Origin: RUG760 sp045642205
Lineage (GTDB): Bacteria > Bacillota > Clostridia > Lachnospirales > Bianqueaceae
Length of the DNA: 64,000 bases
Assembly (NCBI GenBank): GCA_045642205.1
Contig: JAZUIK010000181.1
Coordinates: forward strand, 1 to 64,000
Direction of reading: 5' to 3'
Program-made: the position numbers and the translations under genes
Shown here: positions 34,986 to 43,071 of the stretch, one piece after another
How positions within the stretch are numbered: the stretch's first letter is position 1
Layout of the letters: the number at the start of each line of letters is the position of its first letter
Notes under the pieces: model-generated
Told to the model about the DNA's origin: nothing
The model's input: the letters and a program-made list of their open reading frames with translations, nothing else
The model's database searches: none

Positions 34986-35945
34986 ATGGCAACAGCGAAA
35001 AAGAGAGGATTAGGACGAGGATTGAATGCCCTGATCGGTGGCGCAGAGGATACGACACCGGTACAGCCGATCGAAAAAGAAACAAAAAAATCTACAGCAG
35101 CTAAGAAGCCCGCTGCAGAAAAGAAAACGGAGACTAAAAAAGACCTTTCAGGGATCCAGATGCTCGATACAGCACTGTTGAGCCCGGATAAGACTCAGCC
35201 TCGTAAGAATTTTGATGAAGCAGCCCTGAGTGAACTGGCAGATTCGATCAAGCAGTTTGGTGTTCTGGAACCTCTGCTGGTCCAGAAAAAGGACGATTAT
35301 TATCAGATCATTGCAGGAGAAAGACGTTTTCGAGCTGCGATCAAAGCAGGACTTAAGAAGATCCCTGTTCTGATCAAGGAGTACAATGCCCAGGAGATCC
35401 TGGAAGTTTCTTTGATCGAGAATATCCAGAGAGAAAATCTGGATCCCATTGAAGAAGCACAGGCTTATCAGCGTCTGGCAGAAGAATATCATCTGACACA
35501 GGAAGACATTGCATCCAAGGTGGGAAAGAGCCGCCCGGCAGTAGCCAATGCCCTGAGACTTCTCCGCCTGGATCCGGAACTTCGTACCATGGTAGCTGAG
35601 GGAAGTTTATCGACTGGACATGCCAAGGTTCTGTTAGGAGTAGAGAATACAGACCTGCGTCAGGCTCTGGCAAAGAAATGCATCAGTGATAATTGGAGTG
35701 TCCGTCAGCTGGAGAAGGCCGTGGAAGCAGCTTCCAAAGTAAAGGAAGATCCCTCTGAGGATGAGGATCCAATGAAGCGCGCTGAAAAACTGGCGTTTGA
35801 TGCAGCCGGAGAAGAGATGCAGAAGATCTTTGGAACGAAAGTACAGATCCTTCCCGGAAAGAAGAAGGGTCGGATTGAGATCGAATATTATTCGGAGGAC
35901 GAATTGGAGCGACTTCTTGGAATGCTCCGTTCACTGAAAGCATGA
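34986..35945 (+). CDS. parB: Chromosome partition protein ParB/Spo0J
   Basis: ParB binds parS, spreads as a CTP-gated clamp and loads SMC. The 319-residue protein has a Lys/Ala-rich N-terminus (1-60), the N-domain with GERRFRAAIKAG and ENIQRENLDPIEEA, a helix-turn-helix (TQEDIASKVGKSRPAVANALRLL) and a C-terminal dimer domain. The four nearby palindromes are its probable targets. It overlaps the next gene by four bases. Confidence 0.96.
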   Translation: MATAKKRGLGRGLNALIGGAEDTTPVQPIEKETKKSTAAKKPAAEKKTETKKDLSGIQMLDTALLSPDKTQPRKNFDEAALSELADSIKQFGVLEPLLVQKKDDYYQIIAGERRFRAAIKAGLKKIPVLIKEYNAQEILEVSLIENIQRENLDPIEEAQAYQRLAEEYHLTQEDIASKVGKSRPAVANALRLLRLDPELRTMVAEGSLSTGHAKVLLGVENTDLRQALAKKCISDNWSVRQLEKAVEAASKVKEDPSEDEDPMKRAEKLAFDAAGEEMQKIFGTKVQILPGKKKGRIEIEYYSEDELERLLGMLRSLKA

Positions 35946-36787
35946 TTAAACTGATCGCATTGGATCTGGATGGTACACTGTTATCCGATAACAAAACAGT
36001 GTGCACTGCTAATAAGGAAGCAATTAAGAAGGCAATCGACAAAGGGCTCAAAGTCGTTTTGTGTTCAGGAAGATCGCAGCAGAGTCTTGCGGTTCTCATG
36101 GAAGAGTTGCAGCTCAATGTTCCCGGTCAGTATGGTATTGCCCTGAATGGTGCGATCGTCTTTGCTGCAGATAGCGGCAAGATCATGGCATCGTCCTACA
36201 TGCAGGATGAGGCAGCCAGAGAGATCGTCCGTATGGGAGTTCCTATGATGGACGAATTGAATATTCAGCTGTATACAGATGACAATATCTATGTGCAGCG
36301 CTGGGATGAGACAACGACTTTCTATGAAAAGGTAACCCATACACATCCGGTGGTTGTCGAGGATCTTCTGACGAAAGCTTCGAATGTTATCAAGATGAGC
36401 TATTTCCAAAGGACCGGAAAGGAACCGGATGTAAAGGCGCCTTTGAATGGGATCCTGGAATTAAAATCCAGAGTTGAGGGAAATCTTCCCAGAGGTGTCG
36501 TAGGCAATGTGACGGCTCCGTATCTGTTGGAGTTTCTGGATGAAAAGGTAGATAAGGGTGTCGGAATGGATACCCTTGGCAAGATCCTTGGAATCAGCAA
36601 AGACGAGATGATGGCGGTCGGAGATCTGGAAAATGATCTCTCTATGATCCGCTATGCAGGAATCGGTGTTGCCATGAAAAACGGTGCGCCGGCAGTAAAA
36701 GAGGCAGCAGATTACATCACCGAAAGGACCAATAACGAAGGTGGCGTTGCGGAAGTCATCGAGAAATTCGCGTTGATCGAGCCTTAA
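35942..36787 (+). CDS. Cof-type HAD hydrolase
   Basis: The 281-residue protein has HAD motifs DLDGTLLSD (nucleophile Asp), SGR, a conserved Lys and GDLENDLSMI, with a C2 cap domain. Cof-type HADs act on sugar phosphates, FMN or similar small phosphates; the substrate is not predictable. Its ATGA overlap with parB means it is translated in the parAB operon. Confidence 0.9.
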   Translation: MIKLIALDLDGTLLSDNKTVCTANKEAIKKAIDKGLKVVLCSGRSQQSLAVLMEELQLNVPGQYGIALNGAIVFAADSGKIMASSYMQDEAAREIVRMGVPMMDELNIQLYTDDNIYVQRWDETTTFYEKVTHTHPVVVEDLLTKASNVIKMSYFQRTGKEPDVKAPLNGILELKSRVEGNLPRGVVGNVTAPYLLEFLDEKVDKGVGMDTLGKILGISKDEMMAVGDLENDLSMIRYAGIGVAMKNGAPAVKEAADYITERTNNEGGVAEVIEKFALIEP

Positions 36788-36811
36788 ACAAAAAGTGCAG
36801 AGAAAATTCGT

Positions 36812-36840
36812 TTGCTTTTAACAGGGAAAAACGATATAAT
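36812..36840 (+). promoter_or_regulatory. Promoter of tRNA-Arg(CCG)
   Basis: TTGCTT (36812-36817) and TATAAT (36835-36840) are 17 bases apart. The transcript would begin in a hairpin (CAAATCTCCGC/GCGGAGATTTG, 36841-36873) and carry a leader of about 95 bases. Confidence 0.75.
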
Positions 36841-36884
36841 CAAATCTCCGCAGAAGAATTCCGCGGAGATTTGAAGAATAATTG

Positions 36885-36939
36885 GGAGTTTGCTTGCAAA
36901 CTCCTTAAGTTCCAGAAGGCATTGAGCCTTCTGGAACTT
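36885..36939 (+). repeat. Double-hairpin leader of tRNA-Arg(CCG), copy C
   Basis: Hairpin 1 is GGAGTTTG-CTTG-CAAACTCC. Hairpin 2 is a perfect 14-bp stem, AAGTTCCAGAAGGC/GCCTTCTGGAACTT, with loop ATTGA. It ends two bases before the tRNA. It matches copy D in geometry. Confidence 0.8.
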
Positions 36940-36941
36940 AT

Positions 36942-37014
36942 GCATCCGTAGCTCAGGGGATAGAGCGGCGGTTTCCGGAACCGCGCGTCGGGGGTTCGAA
37001 TCCCTCCGGGTGTA
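36942..37014 (+). tRNA. tRNA-Arg(CCG)
   Basis: The acceptor is GCATCCG/CGGGTGT with a G1-U72 pair and discriminator A. The anticodon stem GCGGT/ACCGC has loop TTCCGGA, giving anticodon CCG. CCA is not encoded. Confidence 0.92.
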
Positions 37015-37016
37015 CT

Positions 37017-37051
37017 AAAAAAGCAGTGACTGTGATGTCACTGCTTTTTTT
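37017..37051. terminator. Terminator between tRNA-Arg(CCG) and the PAP2 gene
   Basis: AAAAAAGCAGTGAC and GTCACTGCTTTTTT form a 14-bp stem with runs on both strands. Confidence 0.92.
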
Positions 37052-37736
37052 CTTGGCCGGAAGGACCAACGATGAGACGCTTGAGTTTCATGTAGATGGC
37101 AGGCTGGGAGATCTGCAGACAGATCTCTGCCAGAGCGATGCCGCTGATAGTGTCCCAGATCAGATGCTGCTTTACCAATAGGGTGGAAGCAAAGACACAG
37201 AAAGAAAAGGCGGAAGAAAAAGTGATCTGCCAGTGTTTTGCTTCATGATCACGTCGAGTGCTGAAAATATAACGAAGGACAAACCAGCTCTGGATACAAT
37301 GAAGGGAGGGAAGCAGCTCGGTTGGAGTATCACTGGCATAGATCCAGCGGGTGATGATGGAAAAGATGTCAGTGCCGGTGACATCCGGACGGTTCATTGT
37401 GATGGGAGCTACCAGAAAGATCACAGCGGTGATCGTACAGGCTAAAAGCTCAGCAAAAACATAGCGATAGGGCTGATCACTCTTTTCAAGGAGCAGGCGC
37501 AGATAATAGATGAACCACTGGACATATGCGCCCACATAAAAGACGATAAAAAAGGGAACAAAGGGAATGATCTCATCCAAAGAGGTGGAGATCAAATGGT
37601 AATGTTCACTATGTAGTATAGATCTTGGGATAGCATAGGACAGGCAATGAAAAACAAATGTACCAAGAACTACAAGAAATCGTCTTAAGAAGAGCCAGGG
37701 ATCTTTGCGGATTCTTAATATAATTTCGTTAATCAT
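37038..37736 (-). CDS. PAP2-superfamily membrane phosphatase/phosphotransferase
   Basis: The 232-residue protein has about six membrane helices. Two PAP2 motifs are visible: LPSLHCIQS (motif 2 with PSxH) and STLLVKQHLIWDTISG (motif 3, with the nucleophile His and Asp). Motif 1 is not clear. This arrangement resembles inositol-phosphotransferase-like PAP2 proteins acting on membrane lipids. Its 3' end runs into the shared terminator. Confidence 0.8.
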   Translation of the reverse strand: MINEIILRIRKDPWLFLRRFLVVLGTFVFHCLSYAIPRSILHSEHYHLISTSLDEIIPFVPFFIVFYVGAYVQWFIYYLRLLLEKSDQPYRYVFAELLACTITAVIFLVAPITMNRPDVTGTDIFSIITRWIYASDTPTELLPSLHCIQSWFVLRYIFSTRRDHEAKHWQITFSSAFSFCVFASTLLVKQHLIWDTISGIALAEICLQISQPAIYMKLKRLIVGPSGQEKKQ

Positions 37737-37738
37737 GG

Positions 37739-38034
37739 TTAATTAATTGCGGGTGTGTTGTTTTTTTAACGAACGAAACACATTATAGCAAAAGAATACA
37801 CAAAAGAAAAGTGACTGCACGTTAAGGTTACATGAAGAAACGATGAAGGGAAAATACGTCTGAAAAGTATGGTCCAGCACGAAGAAGAAAGACTCGAAAT
37901 TTTAACTGGACAGTTGTTCAAAGGGGGACTTTCGTGCTATTATTATATACACGTCTTTTCTGCTCTTTGGATGTTTCGAAGACGGAAAAGGTACTCATGC
38001 GCTATGCAATTTATAGCATCAGGAGGTAAACATT
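37739..38034. other. Intergenic region between PAP2 and M18 genes
   Basis: No gene is seen. It holds a TATAAT on the minus strand (about 37785-37790) for the PAP2 gene, a TATTAT-rich plus-strand promoter region near 37935-37950, and a small GCTATGCAATTTATAGC hairpin just ahead of the M18 ribosome site. Confidence 0.5.
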
Positions 38035-39423
38035 TTGGAAAAGAAATCCTTGTGGCTGACTTACAGCGACGAACGCAAAAAGGAAGCCTTTGACTTTAAC
38101 GAAGGATACAAGGCATACATGTCTAAGTGCAAGACGGAGCGCGAGTCTGTAGCAGAAGTCATTCGTATGGCAGAAGCAAAGGGCTATCGTAATCTGGAAG
38201 AACTCATCGCAAAGGGTGAGAAGCTTGTACCCGGAGATAAGGTATATGCAAACAACAGAGATAAGTCCGCAATGCTCTTCCAGCTTGGAAGCGAAGATCT
38301 GACCAAGGGCCTCAGCATTCTGGGTGCTCATGTCGATTCTCCCAGACTTGACCTCAAGCCCAATCCCCTGTATGAGGATTCTGAGTTTGCTATGTTCAAG
38401 ACTCATTACTACGGCGGAATCAAGAAGTTCCAGTGGGTCACCCTGCCTCTGGCAATCCATGGTGTGATCGCAAAGAAGGACGGAACCAAGCTGAATGTTG
38501 TCATTGGTGAAGATCCTTCCGATCCGGTTCTTGGTATTTCCGACATCCTTCCCCATCTTGGCAAGGACCAGAGAGGTAAGTCTCTTGGCGAAGCTTTCAC
38601 CGGTGAGGATCTGAATGTTAACGTAGGAAGCATTCCTGTAACGGACGCAGATGCAAAGGAAGCTGTAAAGAAGAATATCCTTAATATCCTGAAGGAAAAG
38701 TATGACATGACCGAAGAAGATTTTAATTCTTCCGAGTTCGAGATCGTTCCTGCAGGTGCTGCTCGTGACCTCGGTCTGGATCGTAGTATGGTCCTGGCAT
38801 ATGGCCATGACGATCGTGTCTGTGCTTATACTTCCGCCGCTGCTCAGCTGGAGTTTGCAGATACTATCCCCACCAAGTCTTTCGTTACCCTGCTGGTCGA
38901 TAAGGAAGAGATCGGTTCTGTCGGTGCAACCGGTATGAAGAGCCGTTTCTTTGAGAACTGCATGGCTGAGATCATGGAGCTGGCTGGTTGCTACAGCGAA
39001 CTGAAGCTTCGTCGTATGCTGGCTGCTTCCAAGATGCTTTCTTCTGACGTAAGTGCAGGCTTCGACCCCAACTATGCCGGAGTTCATGAGAGAAATAATG
39101 CTCCCTTCCTTGGCTATGGTCCGGTTCTGCATAAGTACACCGGTTCCGGCGGAAAGAGCGGTTCCAACGATGCTCCTCCGGAGTACATTGCTTCTCTTCG
39201 TAAGATCTGGGAAGATAGCGATGTTCGTTTCCAGATGGCTGAACTTGGTAAGGTTGACCAGGGCGGCGGTGGAACGATTGCTTTCATCCTGGCTGAGTAT
39301 TCCATGGATGTCATTGACCTTGGTGTTCCGCTTCACAGCATGCATGCACCTTGGGAAGTAGCTTCCAAGGCTGATGTATACGAGACCTATCGTGCATACA
39401 TCTCCTTCCTGCAGAACGCTTGA
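38035..39423 (+). CDS. M18-family zinc aminopeptidase
   Basis: The 462-residue cytosolic enzyme removes N-terminal residues, typically acidic or hydrophobic ones. Metal ligands are in AHVDSPRLDLKP, DKEEIGS and DDR, with HSMHAPWE near the C-terminus; all fit M18. The start is a TTG at 38035, supported by AGGAGG eight bases ahead; no ATG fits better. Confidence 0.93.
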   Translation: MEKKSLWLTYSDERKKEAFDFNEGYKAYMSKCKTERESVAEVIRMAEAKGYRNLEELIAKGEKLVPGDKVYANNRDKSAMLFQLGSEDLTKGLSILGAHVDSPRLDLKPNPLYEDSEFAMFKTHYYGGIKKFQWVTLPLAIHGVIAKKDGTKLNVVIGEDPSDPVLGISDILPHLGKDQRGKSLGEAFTGEDLNVNVGSIPVTDADAKEAVKKNILNILKEKYDMTEEDFNSSEFEIVPAGAARDLGLDRSMVLAYGHDDRVCAYTSAAAQLEFADTIPTKSFVTLLVDKEEIGSVGATGMKSRFFENCMAEIMELAGCYSELKLRRMLAASKMLSSDVSAGFDPNYAGVHERNNAPFLGYGPVLHKYTGSGGKSGSNDAPPEYIASLRKIWEDSDVRFQMAELGKVDQGGGGTIAFILAEYSMDVIDLGVPLHSMHAPWEVASKADVYETYRAYISFLQNA

Positions 39424-39444
39424 TCCAAGAATAATTGATATAAT

Positions 39445-39500
39445 AAGGAGTTTGTTGTAAACTCCTTAAGATCAAGAAGGCGTTGAGCCTTCTTGATCTT
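39445..39500 (+). repeat. Double-hairpin leader of tRNA-Arg(CCT), copy D
   Basis: Hairpin 1 is AAGGAGTTT-GTTGT-AAACTCCTT. Hairpin 2 is AAGATCAAGAAGGC/GCCTTCTTGATCTT with loop GTTGA. A TATAAT (39439-39444) abuts it. It differs from copy C at two stem positions, both compensated, and ends two bases before the tRNA. Confidence 0.8.
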
Positions 39501-39502
39501 AT

Positions 39503-39575
39503 GCGCCTGTAGCTCAGGGGATAGAGCAGTGGTTTCCTAAACCATGTGCCGGAGGTTCGAATCCTCTCAGGCGTA
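39503..39575 (+). tRNA. tRNA-Arg(CCT)
   Basis: The acceptor is GCGCCTG/CAGGCGT, again with G1-U72, and discriminator A. The anticodon stem GTGGT/ACCAT has loop TTCCTAA, giving anticodon CCT. Confidence 0.92.
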
Positions 39576-39622
39576 CTTAGAACACCTTCCTATAGACGAG
39601 AGAAGAAGGGGCTTAGACAGAA

Positions 39623-40213
39623 ATGACGGAGAGATCCTTGACGAAAGTGATCCGTGAATCACTGAATTCCCAGCGCCAGGAGACGGAACTTACTGTTCTG
39701 CAGGAGATGGGAAGTTGGATACTCATTATTATCGTTGCGCTAGCAGCAGCGATCATGATGAATACCTTTATTATCGTAAATGCACAGGTTACCAGTGGTT
39801 CTATGGAAAGAACCATTATGACAGGAGACAGAGTTCTTGGATTAAGAACGGTCTACTGGTTTCAGGAGCCTAAGCAGGGAGATATTGTGTTTTTCAGAAA
39901 CCCTGACAAGGAGTCTGAGATCTTCGTTAAGCGTTTGATCGGTGTTCCCGGTGATGTAATCGAAGTCAAGGGCGGCGTTACCTATGTCAATGGTGCCAAG
40001 ATCGATGAGCCTTATCTGGCAGAGACACCCAAAGCATTAGATTTTGGCCCCTATCATGTTCCGGAAGGACACTATTTCATGATGGGTGATAATCGAAATC
40101 ATTCCAATGATTCCAGATACTGGGCCCACACTTTTGTGGCGAGAAACAAGATACTGGGTAAAGCCTATTGGGTCTATTATCCAAGATTCGAAAGTGTCGA
40201 ACACGGCAACTGA
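39623..40213 (+). CDS. lepB: Signal peptidase I
   Basis: The 196-residue membrane protease cleaves signal peptides outside the membrane. It has one N-terminal membrane segment (30-52), the catalytic Ser in SGSMERT, the catalytic Lys in KRLIGVPGD and the box GDNRNHSNDSRYW. It follows tRNA-Arg(CCT) by 47 bases and may be read from the tRNA promoter. Confidence 0.95.
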   Translation: MTERSLTKVIRESLNSQRQETELTVLQEMGSWILIIIVALAAAIMMNTFIIVNAQVTSGSMERTIMTGDRVLGLRTVYWFQEPKQGDIVFFRNPDKESEIFVKRLIGVPGDVIEVKGGVTYVNGAKIDEPYLAETPKALDFGPYHVPEGHYFMMGDNRNHSNDSRYWAHTFVARNKILGKAYWVYYPRFESVEHGN

Positions 40214-40236
40214 GAAAAATATTTTTACAAAAGATC

Positions 40237-40263
40237 AGACCGGTGTAAAACCGGTCTTTTTTA
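40237..40263 (+). terminator. Terminator of lepB
   Basis: GACCGGT-GTAAA-ACCGGTC is followed by six T residues. Confidence 0.88.
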
Positions 40264-40305
40264 TTCAACCGAAGCAATGAGTACGATGCTCGGGAAGGAG
40301 AGATT

Positions 40306-41337
40306 ATGAAGAAACTGAAGATCGGTGTTATCGGTGCCGGTGGAATTGCCAAGAAGAGAACGATTCCCGGAATCCTGAAAGCACAGAATGTAGAATTGAC
40401 AGCCATCATGGACGTCAGTGAAGAGGTTCTCTCTTCTATGGCTCAGTGGGTCAAGGAACAGAATGGTTCTGATATCCTGACCTTTACGGACGCAAAAGCC
40501 TTGGTAGAGTGTCCTGAGGTAGACATCGTCTACATCGGTTCTCCTGTCTTCGCCCATAAGGAGCAGGTTGAACTCTGTGCGAAAGCCGGTAAGAGTGTCC
40601 TTTGCGAGAAGCCTTTAGGAAAGAGCGCCGAAGAAGTAGCAGAGATGGTCAAGATCTGCCGTGATGCCAAGATCCATGCCGGAACTGCTTTCATGATGCG
40701 TTTTCATACCTTCCATCAGCAGCTGAAGAAGATGATCGAGGATGGCAAGTTTGGTCAGATCGTTTCTGCCAGAGTACAGCAGGTGTTCTGGTATCCTTCC
40801 ATGCCCAATACCTGGAGACAGATCAAGGAACTGGGCGGTGGCGGAGCATTGATGGATGTGGGCGTCCATAATATCGACCTGGTGGAATATATTGTCGGAA
40901 GTAAGGTCAAGCAGATTACCGGATTCACGGAAACCAGAACCTTTGATTACAATGTAGATGATGTCTGCAATCTGCTGATCAAGCTGGAGAATGGTGCCGT
41001 TGCGTATATCGATGGAGCATTCAATGAGTTCCAGGGACCGGAGGGAAGCCTTCTGGAGATCTATGGAACCAAGGGAACAGCTATCTTACGAAACAGTGTC
41101 GGTCAGGTAGAGGGTGGTACCGTGGAAGGTATGATCCGTAATGAGAACGGCGGATGGGAACCCCTGAAGCTGGAGGATAACTTCTCTGACATGTATACTA
41201 AGGAAGTAGATGCTTTCGCACAGTCCGTTCTGGAAAATACCGAAGAGCCTGTTCCGATCGAGCAGGGACTGTGGATCCAGCAGATCTCCGCAGCTGCTTA
41301 TGAGGCACAGGAGAGCGGAAGAGTCGTACAGATGTAA
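40306..41337 (+). CDS. Gfo/Idh/MocA-family oxidoreductase
   Basis: The 343-residue NAD(P)-dependent enzyme has the Rossmann motif GVIGAGGIAKKR (7-18), the EKPLGKSAEE signature with the catalytic-region Lys, and GGGALMDVGVHNIDL. The family oxidises or epimerises sugars, inositols and related compounds. No sugar genes surround it. GGAAGGAGAG precedes the ATG. Confidence 0.88.
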   Translation: MKKLKIGVIGAGGIAKKRTIPGILKAQNVELTAIMDVSEEVLSSMAQWVKEQNGSDILTFTDAKALVECPEVDIVYIGSPVFAHKEQVELCAKAGKSVLCEKPLGKSAEEVAEMVKICRDAKIHAGTAFMMRFHTFHQQLKKMIEDGKFGQIVSARVQQVFWYPSMPNTWRQIKELGGGGALMDVGVHNIDLVEYIVGSKVKQITGFTETRTFDYNVDDVCNLLIKLENGAVAYIDGAFNEFQGPEGSLLEIYGTKGTAILRNSVGQVEGGTVEGMIRNENGGWEPLKLEDNFSDMYTKEVDAFAQSVLENTEEPVPIEQGLWIQQISAAAYEAQESGRVVQM

Positions 41338-41370
41338 TATATAGATAGAAATATTATCGATAATATAGAG

Positions 41371-41415
41371 AGCTCCGATCAAAGCAAGATAGCCCGCTTT
41401 GATCGGAGTTCTTTT
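41371..41415. terminator. Terminator after the oxidoreductase
   Basis: AGCTCCGATCAAAGC and GCTTTGATCGGAGTT pair over 15 positions, followed by CTTTT. Confidence 0.85.
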
Positions 41416-41473
41416 GTATCCGGTATGTGAATTGAAACAGCTTTGCTATGAAAGAATCTGTGGAAAGAGAACA

Positions 41474-42076
41474 TCAGATTTTTTCTATGATCATTGCCTG
41501 GCAGCCCTGGGCTTTGTATCCCGCAAGAACTGCTTCCTCGGAAAAGTGAGCGCGTTCGCCGCTGGTAGGATCATTGAAGATAAACCCGTCATCATCGTAA
41601 CCGATAAGCAGGGTGCAATGCATGGGAGAATACCACTCGATGGTTCGTCCTTCCGGAGTCGTCCAGCAAAGACTCTTTCTGGGGGCGGCAAAGTTGATGG
41701 TGCCCCAGAAGATAACGGGAATATCCTGGTCAATAAAGGTCTTCAGCTCGTCCAGAGTCTTGGAATAGTAGATCGTGGGCTGATATCCCGGAATCTTATG
41801 GACTGCCTTTTCCAGAACAGGAGCGAAGCAGCCCCAACCTTCATCCATGGAGTAAGGGTTGCCGGGGAAACATTTCCAGGGGTCATCCCCGGTATAGGTG
41901 CCATCTGTCTGCTTGGTAGGCATCTTTCCTTTTTCGAGGATATTGTCGATGAAGTCATCCACGGTACCGGTATAACCAAGATATTGAAGGGCCATGATGC
42001 AGGCAACACTCTCACATCCGGTAGGATACTTGATCAGCTGAGAAATAAAAGGAACGCCTTCGATAAGATGAGACAT
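41474..42076 (-). CDS. Peptidase C39-like (papain-fold) protein
   Basis: The 200-residue protein looks like the C39_2 double-glycine-peptidase-like family. A Cys follows the YPTGCESVACIMALQYLGY start, the His lies in SPMHCTLLIGYDDDG and an Asp in IFNDPTSG, making a plausible triad. No signal peptide is present from ATG 42076, which is chosen because GGGAGG precedes it; upstream in-frame codons form a hydrophobic stretch but lack a site. It may act on intracellular peptides. Confidence 0.78.
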   Translation of the reverse strand: MSHLIEGVPFISQLIKYPTGCESVACIMALQYLGYTGTVDDFIDNILEKGKMPTKQTDGTYTGDDPWKCFPGNPYSMDEGWGCFAPVLEKAVHKIPGYQPTIYYSKTLDELKTFIDQDIPVIFWGTINFAAPRKSLCWTTPEGRTIEWYSPMHCTLLIGYDDDGFIFNDPTSGERAHFSEEAVLAGYKAQGCQAMIIEKI

Positions 42077-42156
42077 GGAAACCTCCCTGAAATCTGGTGA
42101 TAGATACGTAAATTGTGTATAGGACAGTATATCACAAAAAGGAAGAAAGAATATGC

Positions 42157-42185
42157 TTGACATTGTGAGCGTATAATGATAGAAT
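42157..42185 (+). promoter_or_regulatory. Promoter of tRNA-Leu
   Basis: TTGACA (42157-42162) and TAGAAT (42180-42185) are separated by 17 bases. Confidence 0.78.
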
Positions 42186-42209
42186 AACATTCGTCTTCAA
42201 AAGAGATAT

Positions 42210-42297
42210 GCAGTGGTGGCGAAACTGGCAAACGCGCTAGACTAAGGATCTAGTGCCTAATACATACGGCTTGCGGGTTCAAGTCCCGCCCACTGCA
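42210..42297 (+). tRNA. tRNA-Leu(AAG)
   Basis: The 88-base class II tRNA has acceptor GCAGTGG/CCACTGC, anticodon stem CTAGA/TCTAG with loop CTAAGGA (anticodon AAG) and a long variable arm. An adenosine at position 34 is unusual in bacteria outside tRNA-Arg(ACG). Confidence 0.92.
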
Positions 42298-42304
42298 CTA
42301 AATA

Positions 42305-42333
42305 AGCTCCGAACCAAGTGGTTCGGAGCTTTT
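42305..42333 (+). terminator. Terminator of tRNA-Leu
   Basis: AGCTCCGAACC-AAGT-GGTTCGGAGCT is followed by TTT. Confidence 0.9.
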
Positions 42334-42381
42334 CTTATATCCGATCGATGTTCCCCCGGGACGGAGAGGAAAGGAGCAGCA

Positions 42382-42945
42382 ATGAAAGAAAAATTGATCA
42401 TGATCGGCCTGGTGTTTGCGGGCGTGATCCTTTTGATGTTGGTCGTCTATTGGTTAAGACCAAGAGAAAAGTTTCCTTATGTAGAACGGGAACTGTTTTC
42501 GAAGAGGGAAGAAGCATTTTACCGTACTTTGGCGGCTGTGGCTCAGAAACATGGTTGGCTCCTTTTGGTAAAACTTCGTCTGGCGGATGTTCTTGCGGTA
42601 GCGCCAAAGACGGAGAACTATATGAGTTATTTTAATAAGATCAAGGCAAAGCATACAGATTTTGTTCTGTATGATCCCGAGACGTTGGAAGTGCTTTGCG
42701 GCGTCGAGCTGGATGATCCTTCTCATGAAAGAGAGGACAGAAAAGAGAGAGATCTGTTTGTGGACCGTGCCTATATGGCAGCCGGTATTCCTTTGGTCCA
42801 CGTATGGATGGAAGCGACGGAGGCCGAACTGGAAGAGGTTCTGCTAGCAGTCATTCCGGATCTGACAGAAGAAATGCCTGTCGCAGAAACAGTGATTTCA
42901 GGACAGCCATCGTTACCGGACTTATTAACCAACGAAGACGCCTGA
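42382..42945 (+). CDS. DUF2726 membrane-anchored protein
   Basis: The 187-residue protein has one N-terminal membrane helix (5-24) and a DUF2726 domain (about 35-155: FSKREEAFYRTL...HTDFVLYDPETLEVLCGVELDDPSH...FVDRAYMAAGIPLVHV). This domain resembles the restriction-endonuclease-like fold with an acidic pair and Lys-free variants, so a nuclease-related role is possible. AAAGGAG precedes ATG 42382. Confidence 0.75.
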   Translation: MKEKLIMIGLVFAGVILLMLVVYWLRPREKFPYVERELFSKREEAFYRTLAAVAQKHGWLLLVKLRLADVLAVAPKTENYMSYFNKIKAKHTDFVLYDPETLEVLCGVELDDPSHEREDRKERDLFVDRAYMAAGIPLVHVWMEATEAELEEVLLAVIPDLTEEMPVAETVISGQPSLPDLLTNEDA

Positions 42946-43001
42946 TAATGCGACAGACAGAGATAAGAATTTTTACCTAACTACAGAGACAGAGAAACAG
43001 A

Positions 43002-43050
43002 AGAGCCATTTGGAAGCATTGCGTATGCACGATTCCAAATGGCTCTTTTG
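43002..43050. terminator. Bidirectional terminator
   Basis: AGAGCCATTTGGAA and TTCCAAATGGCTCT are perfect 14-base arms with TTTTG on the plus strand. Confidence 0.85.
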
Positions 43051-43071
43051 TTTCTTGAAATTTATGTAATG

